DNA of 64,000 nt from positions 744,001-808,000 of the forward strand of contig JBCBHO010000002.1 in the NCBI GenBank assembly GCA_038525525.1, read 5' to 3'. This DNA is from Shimia_B sp038525525 (GTDB lineage Bacteria; Pseudomonadota; Alphaproteobacteria; Rhodobacterales; Rhodobacteraceae). Positions 52,840 through 61,514 of the stretch are shown in pieces (position 1 is the first letter of the stretch; each line of letters starts with the position of its first letter). Made by a program: the position numbers and the translations under genes. Under the pieces are notes generated by a model. It searched no databases, was not told where the DNA came from, and saw only the letters and a list, made by a program, of their open reading frames with translations.

Positions 52840-54723
52840 ATGCGATTGTCGACCATCGTCCCCTTGATCGTTGCCTTCGGTGGCGCGGCCGCTGGCGCGC
52901 TGATCGCGGCGTCGGCCTCGGTGGGAGCGCTGGAGCGGTCGAGCGCGCGCGGCGTCGACTTCCAGCTCCGGGTCGAAGGGCACGACTGGGCGAACGTCCA
53001 GGCTGACGGGCTGCAGGTGGTGATTTCCGGCGAGGCCCCGTCAGAAGCCGAGCGCTTCAAGGCTCTCTCGGTCGCCGGGGGCATCGTCGATGCGGCCCGG
53101 ATCATCGACGACATGAGCGTCACCGACACCGACGCGGTCGTCGCCCCGCGGTTCACGGTGGAGATCCTGCGCAACGATGCAGGCATCTCGCTCATCGGGC
53201 TCATCCCCACAGAGACCGACCGGGACGCCGTGCTGGCCCGGATCGCGCGCGTGGCCGATGGCAAGGACGTCACCGACCTGCTCGAGACGGCGGACTACGC
53301 GACCCCGGCGCGCTGGCCGGAGGCCCTCGACTACGGGCTCGATGCGCTGGCCGAATTGCCGCGCTCGAAGATTTCCGTGAGCGCCGACAGGGTGGAGATC
53401 ACGGCCGCGGCCGACAGCGAGACCGATCGCGCGCGGCTCGAAGCGGAGCTCTCCCGCGCAGCACCTGATGCCGTGACAGCCGCCGTCCGCATCTCCGCAC
53501 CGCGGCCGGTCATCACGCCCTTCACGCTCCGCTTCCTGATCGACGAGGACGGCGCGCGTTTTGACAGCTGCTCTGCGGATACCGACGGCGCCCTCGACAC
53601 CATCCTGACCGCGGCGGTGGAGGCGGGCTTCCAGGAAAAATCGAATTGCCGCCTCGGCCTCGGCACCCCCACGACGCGCTGGGGAGAGGCCGCCGCGGCG
53701 GGCATCGCGGCTGTGAATGCGCTCGGGGCAGGCTCGGTGACCTTCAACGACATGCAGGTCTCGCTCGTGGCGACCATGGATACCGACGAGGCCGTCTTCG
53801 ACACGGTCGCCGCCGACCTCGAAGCCGCCCTGCCCGATCTCTTCAGCCTCACGGCCGTTCTGCCCGAGCCCGTCGTCACGACAGAAGCTGGCCCGCCGGG
53901 CTTCGCGGCCACCAAGAGCCCCGAGGGCCAGGTCCAGATGCGCGGACATGTGGGCGACGCGCTCGCGGTGACGGCGGTGCAGACCTACGGGAAATCCCGC
54001 TTTGGCGCCGACCAGTCCTATCTCGCTGCCGAGCCCCATCCGGACCTGCCCCAGGGATGGTCACTCCGGGTGCTTGCCGGGCTCTCGGCGCTATCAGAGC
54101 TCGACTACGGGTCGCTCGAGGTGACCGCAGAGAGCGTGTCGGTGCGCGGCGATACCGGCAATCCGGATGCCCGGGCGCGTGTGGCGCAGACCCTCTCGGA
54201 GGAACTGGGGGAGGGCGAGGATTTCGCCATCGCGGTGGTCTATCGCGAAGAGTTAGATCCGATGGCCAGCATCCCCACCCCGGAGGAATGCCTCGCGGAT
54301 ATCATCGAGATCACCACCGCCAAGAAGCTCACCTTCGAGCCCGGCTCAACGGATCTCGACGCGGAGAGCCTCGAGACCATCGGCGCGGTGGTCGCGGTGC
54401 TTTCAGGGTGCCCGGAATTCGAGATCGTCGTGGAAGGTCATACCGACAGCCAGGGCCGTGAGGAGATGAACCTCGCGCTCAGCCAGCAGCGGGCCGAGGC
54501 CGTGGTGACGGCAATCCGCGGCAAGCGCCTGGCCTGGCCCGGCATCTATCCGCAAGGCTTCGGCGAGGCGGAACCCATCGCCTCCAACGACACCGAGGAG
54601 GGGCGCGAGGCGAACCGGCGGATCGAATTCCGCATGGTCTCCCTGGACGAAGGGGCGCCGGCGGCCGAAGACGGCGGGGCGGACGAAACCACAGCTCAGG
54701 AAGGCGAGGCGGCAGGTGAATAG
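52840..54723 (+). CDS. OmpA-family protein with BON-like repeats
   Basis: The 627-residue protein has a signal or anchor (about 3-25), a long region of roughly 460 residues with repeated alpha/beta units resembling BON domains (PRFTVEILRNDAGISLIGL and VTAESVSVRGDTGNPDA are paired examples), and a C-terminal OmpA peptidoglycan-binding domain with VVEGHTDSQG and EANRRIEFRM. It probably links membrane and cell wall. GGAAGGAG precedes ATG 52840 by 10 nt; ATG 52813 is an alternative. The tail is acidic. Its end overlaps the coiled-coil gene by 8 nt. Confidence 0.85.
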   Translation: MRLSTIVPLIVAFGGAAAGALIAASASVGALERSSARGVDFQLRVEGHDWANVQADGLQVVISGEAPSEAERFKALSVAGGIVDAARIIDDMSVTDTDAVVAPRFTVEILRNDAGISLIGLIPTETDRDAVLARIARVADGKDVTDLLETADYATPARWPEALDYGLDALAELPRSKISVSADRVEITAAADSETDRARLEAELSRAAPDAVTAAVRISAPRPVITPFTLRFLIDEDGARFDSCSADTDGALDTILTAAVEAGFQEKSNCRLGLGTPTTRWGEAAAAGIAAVNALGAGSVTFNDMQVSLVATMDTDEAVFDTVAADLEAALPDLFSLTAVLPEPVVTTEAGPPGFAATKSPEGQVQMRGHVGDALAVTAVQTYGKSRFGADQSYLAAEPHPDLPQGWSLRVLAGLSALSELDYGSLEVTAESVSVRGDTGNPDARARVAQTLSEELGEGEDFAIAVVYREELDPMASIPTPEECLADIIEITTAKKLTFEPGSTDLDAESLETIGAVVAVLSGCPEFEIVVEGHTDSQGREEMNLALSQQRAEAVVTAIRGKRLAWPGIYPQGFGEAEPIASNDTEEGREANRRIEFRMVSLDEGAPAAEDGGADETTAQEGEAAGE

Positions 54724-55039
54724 AGGCGAGCTTATCTTTGCCACGGCGGTGATCCTCTTCGTGGCTTTCGCATTGGGATGGTTCGCGAGCTGGCTCATCA
54801 ACCGCTTCACGCGGGTGAGCCGCGCCGATGTCGGCGAGCTCGACCGGCTGGCGCAGCAGCTCCACGAGGCCGAGGAGGCGCGCGACCAGGCGATCACCTA
54901 CCTCCAGCAGCGAGAGGCGGAGATCTCGAACCAGCTCACGCAGACCGAGGCCGAGCTCCGCGCCGCCATGGACGGGCTGCGCGATGCCCGCCAAGAGGCC
55001 GAAGAGCTGAGGGCACAGCTCGAGCGCAACATCGCCTGA
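54716..55039 (+). CDS. small membrane-anchored coiled-coil protein
   Basis: The 107-residue product has one N-terminal membrane helix (about 7-27) and then a continuous heptad-like coiled coil (about 38-105) with LDRLAQQLHEAEEARD-type repeats. It begins at a GTG inside the end of the OmpA-like gene (8-nt overlap), implying translational coupling. It is probably a membrane-tethered partner, but no family is recognised. Confidence 0.72.
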   Translation: MNRGELIFATAVILFVAFALGWFASWLINRFTRVSRADVGELDRLAQQLHEAEEARDQAITYLQQREAEISNQLTQTEAELRAAMDGLRDARQEAEELRAQLERNIA

Positions 55040-55210
55040 GGGACGTGCCTCAAGGATGGGCCCGCCCGCCTCCCCCTCACCCTGCGGGCTCGGCCTTCGG
55101 TGGCGCCGCTGCGCGGCGCGGTGCCTTGCTGCAGAGCACGGGATTGCGGGCGAGAGCGGGAGGCCTCCGGCGGCCCTCCGGGGGAGGTACGGGGCACAAA
55201 GAAGCGGGGA
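55040..55210. other. GC-rich intergenic spacer with hairpins
   Basis: This 171-bp gap at convergent gene ends holds GC-rich inverted repeats. GCGCCGC-TGC-GCGGCGC at 55103-55119 is a perfect 7-bp stem, and a GGAGGCCTCCGG-type palindromic run lies near 55160. No T tract follows, so they are not textbook terminators. I see no ORF or RNA gene. Confidence 0.45.
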
Positions 55211-55657
55211 TTAACGCGTCCATTGCGAGAGCGCCGCCTCGTCCGTGTCCTTGGCGTCTACCCAGGTCGCCGCGTCGCGGGTGATCTCTTTCTTCCAGAA
55301 GGGGGCACGGGACTTCAGGTAATCCATGAGAAAATCGGCGGCCTCGAAGGCCGGCTTGCGATGCAAAGCGGCGGTGGCGACCATCATGATGGGCTCGCCC
55401 GCGCGGAGGTGGCCGTGACGATGGAGAATGAAGACGTCCTCGAGGGACCAGCGCGACCTCGCCTCATCCGCGAGGGCCGCGAGGGCCTTTTCGGTCATGC
55501 CGGGATAGTGCTCGATCTCCATGGTCTCGAGCGTGCCGCCCAGATCGCGGGTGAGGCCCGTGAAGCTGACGACCGCGCCCGCCCCTTGCTGGCGCGCGGT
55601 AAACGCTGACAGATGCGCGCCGGGATCGAAGGCGGCTTCTTGGACGCGGATATCCAT
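55211..55657 (-). CDS. moaE: molybdopterin synthase catalytic subunit
   Basis: MoaE with MoaD converts cyclic pyranopterin monophosphate to molybdopterin. The 148-residue protein has VSFTGLTRD, the RHGHLRAGEPIMMVA block and the catalytic-Lys region FLMDYLKSRAPFWKKE. It follows moaD by 3 nt on the same strand. Confidence 0.94.
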   Translation of the reverse strand: MDIRVQEAAFDPGAHLSAFTARQQGAGAVVSFTGLTRDLGGTLETMEIEHYPGMTEKALAALADEARSRWSLEDVFILHRHGHLRAGEPIMMVATAALHRKPAFEAADFLMDYLKSRAPFWKKEITRDAATWVDAKDTDEAALSQWTR

Positions 55658-55660
55658 GGC

Positions 55661-55912
55661 TCAGCCGCCCGTCATCGGGGGGAAGAACGCCACCTCCGAC
55701 ACCCCGGCGAGCGGTGCATCGAAGCTGGTGAGTTCCTGGTCGAGGGCCACGCGCAGGGCGGTGACATCCTCGAAGGCGGCCGCGTAGGCGCCGCCGCGGG
55801 CGCGCAGCTCCTCGAGGAGGGCGGCGGGGGTTTCGGCCTCGGTCTCGAGCACCTCCTGTCCGGTGCCGATCCGCTCCCGCACCCAAGCGAAATAGAGCAG
55901 GCGCAGCTTCAT
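55661..55912 (-). CDS. moaD: molybdopterin synthase sulfur carrier subunit
   Basis: MoaD is a ubiquitin-fold carrier whose C-terminal Gly-Gly is thiocarboxylated to donate sulfur. The 83-residue protein ends PPMTGG, and it starts MKLRLLYFAWVRERIG as the family does. It overlaps pgsA by 4 nt upstream and precedes moaE. Confidence 0.94.
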   Translation of the reverse strand: MKLRLLYFAWVRERIGTGQEVLETEAETPAALLEELRARGGAYAAAFEDVTALRVALDQELTSFDAPLAGVSEVAFFPPMTGG

Positions 55913-56574
55913 TTCGCCCCCCTTAGGTGCGGCGTGGCCTTGCGGAAATAGTCATAGCCGGTGACGAGCGTGAGCGCGGCGGCCAGCCAGAGGAGCGCCA
56001 CGCCACCGGTCTCGAGAAGACCATGCAGCCAGACCCGCCAGCGCAGGCCCAGCACGTCTTCTTCCGCGCCGCTCACGATCGCCTGGTAGAGCGCGGGGTC
56101 GAGGCCCACGCTGCGCTCGATGAGCGCGTGCTCGAAGATGCCCTTGGCCAGAAGCACCGTGATCGCCACCATCTGCACGGTTGTCTTCCACTTGGCGAGC
56201 TTCGTGACCTTCAGCGTCCCGGCCGTATCGCCGAGGAATTCCCTGAGGCCGCTCACGAAGACCTCGCGGAAGACGATGAGCGCGGCGGGAAGGAGGATGA
56301 GCCAGACCGGCTGCCACACCGCCGCGAGCGCTAAAAGCGCAGTCAAAACAATGGCCTTGTCGGCAATGGGGTCGAGCATCGCGCCAAGCTTCGTCTCCTG
56401 CTTCCAGGCGCGCGCGAGTTGCCCGTCCACCCAATCGGTGAGCGAGGCCCCGAGAAAGAGCACGATCGCCAGCCAATCCGCGTAGGGGCGCGGCAGGACA
56501 AGAAAGGCCACGATGATCCCCGGCGCGGAGAGCAGGCGCAGGATCGTCAGGATGTTGGGCAGGTTCAGGCGCAT
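55909..56574 (-). CDS. pgsA: CDP-diacylglycerol-glycerol-3-phosphate 3-phosphatidyltransferase
   Basis: PgsA makes phosphatidylglycerol phosphate. The 221-residue membrane protein has the CDP-alcohol phosphotransferase motif D-x2-DG-x2-AR-x8-G-x3-D-x3-D in DWVDGQLAR...GAMLDPIADK, and about five helices. Its stop overlaps the moaD start. A perfect TTTTGTACAAAA palindrome lies 20 nt upstream of its ATG. Confidence 0.94.
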   Translation of the reverse strand: MRLNLPNILTILRLLSAPGIIVAFLVLPRPYADWLAIVLFLGASLTDWVDGQLARAWKQETKLGAMLDPIADKAIVLTALLALAAVWQPVWLILLPAALIVFREVFVSGLREFLGDTAGTLKVTKLAKWKTTVQMVAITVLLAKGIFEHALIERSVGLDPALYQAIVSGAEEDVLGLRWRVWLHGLLETGGVALLWLAAALTLVTGYDYFRKATPHLRGAK

Positions 56575-56593
56575 GGCGAGGGCTTTCGCCTCA

Positions 56594-56632
56594 TTTTGTA
56601 CAAAAATCCAGAGCGCGAGGCACGTTTTGTAC
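56594..56632. promoter_or_regulatory. TTTTGTAC palindrome and half repeat between uvrC and pgsA
   Basis: TTTTGTACAAAA (56594-56605) is a perfect 12-bp dyad, and TTTTGTAC recurs at 56625-56632 in the 63-bp uvrC-pgsA gap. In this GC-rich genome the AT-rich dyad is conspicuous; it is a candidate operator for pgsA-moaD-moaE. No matching regulator is known to me. Confidence 0.35.
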
Positions 56633-56637
56633 GTGTC

Positions 56638-58512
56638 TCATCCTTCATGGAAGAACCCGTAGATCTTCTCCGCGAGGCCCTCGCTCACGCCATCGACGGC
56701 TTTCAGATCGGCAAGATTGGCGCGGCTGACGGCCTTGGCCGACCCGAAATGCGCGAGGAGCGCGCGTTTGCGCGTGGCGCCGACGCCGGGGATATCGTCG
56801 AGGGGGTTCTTCGACATGGCCTTGGCGCGTTTGGCACGGTGGGTGCCGATGGCAAAGCGGTGGGCCTCGTCGCGCATCCGCTGGATGAAGTAGAGGACGG
56901 GATCGTTGTGGCGGAGCGCCTTCACGCCCCGGCCCATGCGGTGAAACTCCTCCTTGCCGAGGTCGCGATCCACGCCCTTGGCGACACCCACCATGGTGAT
57001 GTCGTCGACGCCGAGCTCTTTCATGATCCCGTGCACGGCGCTGACCTGGCCCTGCCCGCCATCGATGAGGAGAAGGTCCGGCCAGACCTCCGTCTCGCGA
57101 TCCGGGTCCTCCTTGAGGAGGCGCTTGAAGCGGCGCGAAAGCACCTCCTTCATCATGCCGAAATCGTCGCCCGGCGTGAGCTCTTCGCCCTTGATGTTGA
57201 ACTTGCGATACTGCGACTTGAGGAAGCCGTCGGGGCCAGCCACGATCATGCCGCCCACGGCATTGGTGCCCTGGATGTGGGAGTTGTCATAGACCTCGAT
57301 CCGCTGCGGCGGCTCTTCCATGTCGAAGGCCTCCGCGATGCCCTTGAGGAGCTTCATCTGCGTGGCGCTCTCCGACATCTTCCGCGCGAGGCTCTCGCGG
57401 GCATTGCGGGAGGCATTGGCGATGAGCTCCGCCTTCTCGCCGCGCTGGGGGATGAGCAGCTCCACCTTGCGCTCGGCCTTTTCGCCCAGCGCCTCGGTGA
57501 CGAGATCGCGGTCTTCCACGTCGTGGGAGAGGATCACCTGCCGGGGCGGCTCCCGGTCGCCGTAGAACTGGCCGAGGAAGGCCTGCATGATCTCTGCCTC
57601 GCTGTTCGAGCCCGTCACGCGAGGATAGTAATCACGGTTGCCCCAGTTCTGGTTGGCGCGGATGAAGAAGACCTGCACGCAGGCCTGCCCGCCTTCGACA
57701 TGGAGCGAGATGACATCGGCCTCCTTCACGCCCTGTGGGTTGATCCCCTGGGCCGATTGGACCTGCGTGAGCGCGCGGATCCGGTCCCGCAGGGCCGCGG
57801 CGCGCTCGAACTCCATCTTGGCGCTCGCCTCCTGCATCTGGGCAGCGAGGGTCTGCTGGACCTTCGTCGTCTTGCCCTGCAGAAAGTCATCGGCCTCGCG
57901 CACGAGCACCGCGTAGTCCTCCGGGGTCACCTTGCCGCCGCAAGGCCCCGCGCACCGCTTCATGTGGTAGTTCAGGCACGGGCGATCTCCGGCCTCCACT
58001 TCGCGATCCGAACAGGTCCTGAGGAGAAAGACCTTCTGGAGCGTGTTAAGCGTCCGGTTGACGGCACCCGCGCTGGCGAAGGGGCCATAGTAGCGCCCCT
58101 TGCGGGTCTTGGCGCCGCGGTGCTTCTCGAGCTTCGGGAAATCGTGCTCCGAGCTGATGAAGATGTAAGGGAAGGATTTGTCGTCCCTGAGCAGCACGTT
58201 GTATTTCGGTTTGAGCTGCTTGATGAGGTTCTGCTCGAGGAGCAGCGCCTCCGTCTCCGTGCGCGTCGTCAGGAACATCATCGAGGCGGTCTCGGCGATC
58301 ACCCGGAAGATATGCGGGGCATGCGCATTGCCCCGCGCGTAGTTCGACACGCGGTTCTTCAGGTTCTTTGCCTTGCCGACATAGAGCACGCGCGATTGTG
58401 CATCGAGCATCCGGTAGACGCCCGGAGATCCATCCAATGTGCGCATATATCGGGCGATGACAGCCTGCCCTGTCTCCGGTGTGTCAGCGCTGTTTGACAA
58501 GTCCTGGTCCAT
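56638..58512 (-). CDS. uvrC: excinuclease ABC subunit C
   Basis: UvrC makes the dual incisions in nucleotide excision repair. The 624-residue protein has the N-terminal GIY-YIG nuclease (GVYRMLD...VLYVGKAKNLKNRV), a Cys cluster (CLNYHMKRCAGPC region), the UVR helical domain FERAAALRDRI, the RNase H-like endonuclease domain (VYDNSHIQGTNAVGG) and C-terminal helix-hairpin-helices (DDIPGVG...). ATG 58512 removes an unrelated leader. Confidence 0.96.
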   Translation of the reverse strand: MDQDLSNSADTPETGQAVIARYMRTLDGSPGVYRMLDAQSRVLYVGKAKNLKNRVSNYARGNAHAPHIFRVIAETASMMFLTTRTETEALLLEQNLIKQLKPKYNVLLRDDKSFPYIFISSEHDFPKLEKHRGAKTRKGRYYGPFASAGAVNRTLNTLQKVFLLRTCSDREVEAGDRPCLNYHMKRCAGPCGGKVTPEDYAVLVREADDFLQGKTTKVQQTLAAQMQEASAKMEFERAAALRDRIRALTQVQSAQGINPQGVKEADVISLHVEGGQACVQVFFIRANQNWGNRDYYPRVTGSNSEAEIMQAFLGQFYGDREPPRQVILSHDVEDRDLVTEALGEKAERKVELLIPQRGEKAELIANASRNARESLARKMSESATQMKLLKGIAEAFDMEEPPQRIEVYDNSHIQGTNAVGGMIVAGPDGFLKSQYRKFNIKGEELTPGDDFGMMKEVLSRRFKRLLKEDPDRETEVWPDLLLIDGGQGQVSAVHGIMKELGVDDITMVGVAKGVDRDLGKEEFHRMGRGVKALRHNDPVLYFIQRMRDEAHRFAIGTHRAKRAKAMSKNPLDDIPGVGATRKRALLAHFGSAKAVSRANLADLKAVDGVSEGLAEKIYGFFHEG

Positions 58513-58794
58513 GCCGTCGATTCTCGTTTTGGCTGCTACAGAGGCCCCCACGCCTGCAACGATTTTCCTATCCACGGAAGCTGGGGATAAGTTGCCGGAT
58601 AACGTTGGAGCAGCGCGAATTTTTCCTTGTTTTCTTGACCGTTGCTTTGACTGCCTAATATTTAGGCGAATTATCAAGGCATTGAATTTGCTTCATATTT
58701 TTATTGTCACAGGACAATACGCTGATTTTCCTAGAGTTTTTGTAACACGTCCGTGACGGGAATCGCACCGGTGCACAACTCTCCATTCTTCCCC
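58513..58794. other. AT-rich intergenic region with two palindromes
   Basis: The 282-bp gap upstream of uvrC is clearly richer in A/T than the flanks. It contains GCCTAA-TAT-TTAGGC (58653-58667) and GCACCGGTGC (58765-58774). Plus-strand TTGACC (58636) and TTGACT (58647) could be -35 elements but no convincing -10 or terminator follows. It may hold the uvrC promoter and binding sites; no ORF is seen. Confidence 0.45.
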
Positions 58795-59565
58795 TTATTC
58801 AACCCCCAAAACGTCCGGAGTCTGCCACGTTAAGTGCTGCCCCCCGTCCACGCAAAGCAACTGTCCCGTGATCGCCGGCGCGTCGAGAAAGTAACCGAGC
58901 GCCGCGTTGATATCTGCGGGGTGCGCGCCGCGCCCGAGGACCGTGGCAGCCCGCTGTTTGGCGAAGTGTTCCGCGCTCTGGCGGCCGCCCTGAAGCGTGG
59001 GGCCCGGACCGATCGCATTGACCCGGATCCGGGGGGCCAGCGCCTGTGCGGCGGTCTGCGTGAAGGCCCAGAGCCCCATCTTGGCGATGGTGTAGGTCAT
59101 GAATTCCGGCGTGAGCTTGCGCACCCGCTGATCGATCATGTTGACGACGAGGCCCGAGGCCTTGGGCTCCCCGTCCGTGTCCGCGGGCGTGCCCTGTGCC
59201 GCCATGGCCTGCGTCAGGAGAAAGGGCGCACGCAGGTTCGATCCGATATGCCTGTCCCAGCTTTCGCGCGTGGCCGTCTCCAGCGTGTCGTATTCGAAGA
59301 TCGAGGCATTGTTGACGAGGCAGGTGATGTCTCCGCCCAGCGCCTCTCGCGCGGCGGGCAGGAGCGCCTCCGTCTCCGCGTCATCGAGGAGATCGGCCTT
59401 GATCGTCACACCGCGCTGCCCCGCAGCCTCGACGCCCGCCACGGTCTTCTCCGCCCCGGCGGAGGACGACGCGTAATGCACGGCCACGTCGAAGCCGCGC
59501 CCCGCGAGATAGATCGCCATGGCCTGACCCAGCCGTGCGCCCGCCCCTGTCACCAGCGCCCGCAT
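58795..59565 (-). CDS. SDR-family oxidoreductase, pteridine-reductase (FolM)-like
   Basis: The 256-residue short-chain dehydrogenase opens MRALVTGAGARLGQAMA. The TGxxxRxG dinucleotide motif, with Arg in place of the usual Gly, together with VNNASIFEYD and YTIAK, is the pteridine-reductase/FolM pattern. A role in dihydrobiopterin or dihydrofolate reduction is an inference. Its start overlaps the antiporter stop by one base on the minus strand. Confidence 0.82.
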   Translation of the reverse strand: MRALVTGAGARLGQAMAIYLAGRGFDVAVHYASSSAGAEKTVAGVEAAGQRGVTIKADLLDDAETEALLPAAREALGGDITCLVNNASIFEYDTLETATRESWDRHIGSNLRAPFLLTQAMAAQGTPADTDGEPKASGLVVNMIDQRVRKLTPEFMTYTIAKMGLWAFTQTAAQALAPRIRVNAIGPGPTLQGGRQSAEHFAKQRAATVLGRGAHPADINAALGYFLDAPAITGQLLCVDGGQHLTWQTPDVLGVE

Positions 59566-60530
59566 CAGCTGAGCACCGTGACGATGTAGAGGATGTAGAC
59601 CGCCATGAAGGCCGCGCCCCAGAGCCGCCCCAGCCCCCATTTGAAGAAGACGAAGGGCGCGAGGACGAGGGAGGCTGCGAGCATCGTCCAGAAATCGATG
59701 ACGAAGAACTGCCGCGCCACCTCTATCGGCGCCACGAGCGCCGTGACGCCCACGATGGCCAGCAGGTTGAAGAGGTTGGAGCCGATGACATTACCCAGCG
59801 CCACGTCCGCCTGCCGGCGGTAGGCGGCGACCATGGTGGTGGCGAGCTCGGGCAGCGAGGTGCCGATGGCCACGAGCGTGAGCCCGATATGGGCATCCGA
59901 CATGCCGAAAGCCCTCGCGATGTTCGAGGCACCGTCCACGAGGAGATCCGCACCGAGCGGGAGGCCCACGATCCCCAAAGCGAGAAAGAGCGCGATCCGC
60001 CAACCCGGAAGCTCGGGATCCACGCCCTCCACATCCTCCTCCTCTCCGGACGGGCCGGAGCCGGCCATCCGCGCTTTCTTGGCGTCGAGAAACTGGTCGA
60101 AGAGCACGAGGCTGAGCGCGCCGAGCAGGATGAGCCCGTGCCACCATGTGAGTGGCGCGGTGTAGGCGATGCCGATGAAAAGGAGCGAGCCGAGGATCAT
60201 GTGGACGTAGCTCTTGCGCGTGTCGCACTCGGCCGTGGACATCGTGAAGACGAGCGCGGGCAAGCCGAGCACGAGCAGGATGTTGGCCGTGTTCGAGCCC
60301 ACCACGTTGCCGATGGCGAGCCCGGGCTGATCGTCGAGCAGCGCGTTGACCGAGATCAGGAGCTCTGGCGCCGACGTGCCAAAAGCCACGATCGTCAGCG
60401 ACACGATGAGCGCGGGGATCCCGAGGCGGAGCGCGAGGTTCACCGCGCCCTTCACCAGCACGTCCCCCGCCAGAAGCAGGATCACGAGCCCGAGCGCCAC
60501 ATAGACCCAATCGAGCAAGAGATGCGCCAC
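59565..60530 (-). CDS. calcium/cation:sodium antiporter (CaCA family, YrbG-like)
   Basis: The 321-residue membrane protein has two inverted alpha-repeat halves, each with the CaCA signature: VAFGTSAPELLISV and VAIGTSLPELATTM, plus GNVVGSNTANIL and GNVIGSNLFNLL. A charged loop (about 165-185) separates them. GTG 60530 follows an AGG-rich site; longer forms overlap the next gene. It probably exchanges Ca2+ or other cations for Na+ or H+. Confidence 0.88.
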   Translation of the reverse strand: MAHLLLDWVYVALGLVILLLAGDVLVKGAVNLALRLGIPALIVSLTIVAFGTSAPELLISVNALLDDQPGLAIGNVVGSNTANILLVLGLPALVFTMSTAECDTRKSYVHMILGSLLFIGIAYTAPLTWWHGLILLGALSLVLFDQFLDAKKARMAGSGPSGEEEDVEGVDPELPGWRIALFLALGIVGLPLGADLLVDGASNIARAFGMSDAHIGLTLVAIGTSLPELATTMVAAYRRQADVALGNVIGSNLFNLLAIVGVTALVAPIEVARQFFVIDFWTMLAASLVLAPFVFFKWGLGRLWGAAFMAVYILYIVTVLS

Positions 60531-60532
60531 GC

Positions 60533-60724
60533 CTAGCCTTTCCGTCCGGGGCAGTCGGTGCGCCCGCATAGAAGCGGGCCAGATCCGATGCGCGGTTTCG
60601 CGCAGGTCTTGCACTTCTTCGCCGTGAGGCGCTGCAGCCTCTCCTGTCCGGGGAAGCGCAAGCGTCCGAACATCGCCATGACCGCGATGACGATCAGGAA
60701 GAGGGTGACGATCTTCAGGATCAT
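60533..60724 (-). CDS. small membrane-anchored zinc-ribbon protein
   Basis: A 63-residue peptide has one membrane helix (about 3-20) and a C-terminal Cys4 ribbon (KCKTC then LCGRTDC), so it may bind zinc at the membrane face. It sits between the antiporter and sppA with 1-3 nt spacing on the same strand, so it is part of that operon. No function is known. Confidence 0.72.
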   Translation of the reverse strand: MILKIVTLFLIVIAVMAMFGRLRFPGQERLQRLTAKKCKTCAKPRIGSGPLLCGRTDCPGRKG

Positions 60725-60725
60725 C

Positions 60726-61514
60726 TCAGAGGCCGAACTGGGCGTAGGCCGCCCGCTCCTCGACCCCGTGGCTGAGATCGCCGAGGACGCGCGCGCCCAG
60801 GCGGCTCAAGAGCGGCTTCCGCTGCCCGTAGCGGCGGAACTTCACCTTCTTGCCGAAGCGCTCGCGCAGGACGGGCGTGATATGGCCCACGGCATCCGCA
60901 AGGCCCACGTCCACGCCCTTCCGGCCCACCCAGATCTCCCCGGTGAAGAGCCGGTCATCCTCGGCGAGCTTCGCACCGCGGCGGTGGCTCACGTGGTCGA
61001 TGAAGGTCTGGTGGATGTCGTCGAGCAGCACTTTCAGCCGCGCCACATCCTCGTCCTTCGCGGGGCGAAACGGGTCGTTCATGCTCTTCGATTTGCCCGC
61101 CGTATAGACGCGGCGCTCCACCCCGTAGCGCTCCAGCGCCTCGGGGAAGCCGAAGCCCGCGGAGATGACCCCGATGGAGCCGATGACGGAGCTTTCGTCC
61201 ACGAAGATCTCGTCGGCCGCCGCGGCGAGCCAGTAGCCGCCCGAGGCCGCCACATCCTCCACGAAGGCATAGACCGGGGTCTCCTTCTCCTCCGCCAGCC
61301 GCCGGATCCGCGCGCCGATGAGCGCGCTCTGCACGGGGCTCCCGCCGGGGGAGTTGATCACCAGCGCCACCGCCGCCCGCTTGCCCGAGAAGGCCTTTTC
61401 CAGCACCGGGCCGATGCCATTGTCATTGAGCCCGCGCCCGGCGGCGATCAGCCCGTCGAGCCGCACGACGGCGACCTCGGGGTCGTTCTTCATGAAGGGG
61501 ATGTATCTTTTCAT
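60726..61514 (-). CDS. sppA: S49 family signal-peptide peptidase (SppA-like)
   Basis: The 262-residue protein is a short SppA/SohB-like serine protease with the Ser-Lys dyad: Ser in VAASGGYW and Lys in GKSKSMNDPF, plus NSPGGSP at the oxyanion loop. It degrades signal peptides or membrane peptides; no obvious membrane anchor is present in the 262-residue form. ATG 61514 (MKRYIPFMKND) is the typical start. A 7-bp inverted repeat at 61535-61560 lies in its upstream region. Confidence 0.88.
   Translation of the reverse strand: MKRYIPFMKNDPEVAVVRLDGLIAAGRGLNDNGIGPVLEKAFSGKRAAVALVINSPGGSPVQSALIGARIRRLAEEKETPVYAFVEDVAASGGYWLAAAADEIFVDESSVIGSIGVISAGFGFPEALERYGVERRVYTAGKSKSMNDPFRPAKDEDVARLKVLLDDIHQTFIDHVSHRRGAKLAEDDRLFTGEIWVGRKGVDVGLADAVGHITPVLRERFGKKVKFRRYGQRKPLLSRLGARVLGDLSHGVEERAAYAQFGL

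Noticed and set aside
51112..52983. A 623-residue form of rsmE
   Set aside because: Only the last 235 residues match RsmE; the upstream part overlaps the divergent ubiA gene and is non-coding extension.
55160..55200. GGAGGCCTCCGG run as a terminator
   Set aside because: The palindrome is GC-rich but lacks a T tract in either direction, so it is listed only as part of the spacer.
56419..58497. A 692-residue open frame on the plus strand
   Set aside because: It is exactly antisense to uvrC. High GC at third codon positions removes stops on the other strand; the product is His/Arg/Leu-rich without motifs.
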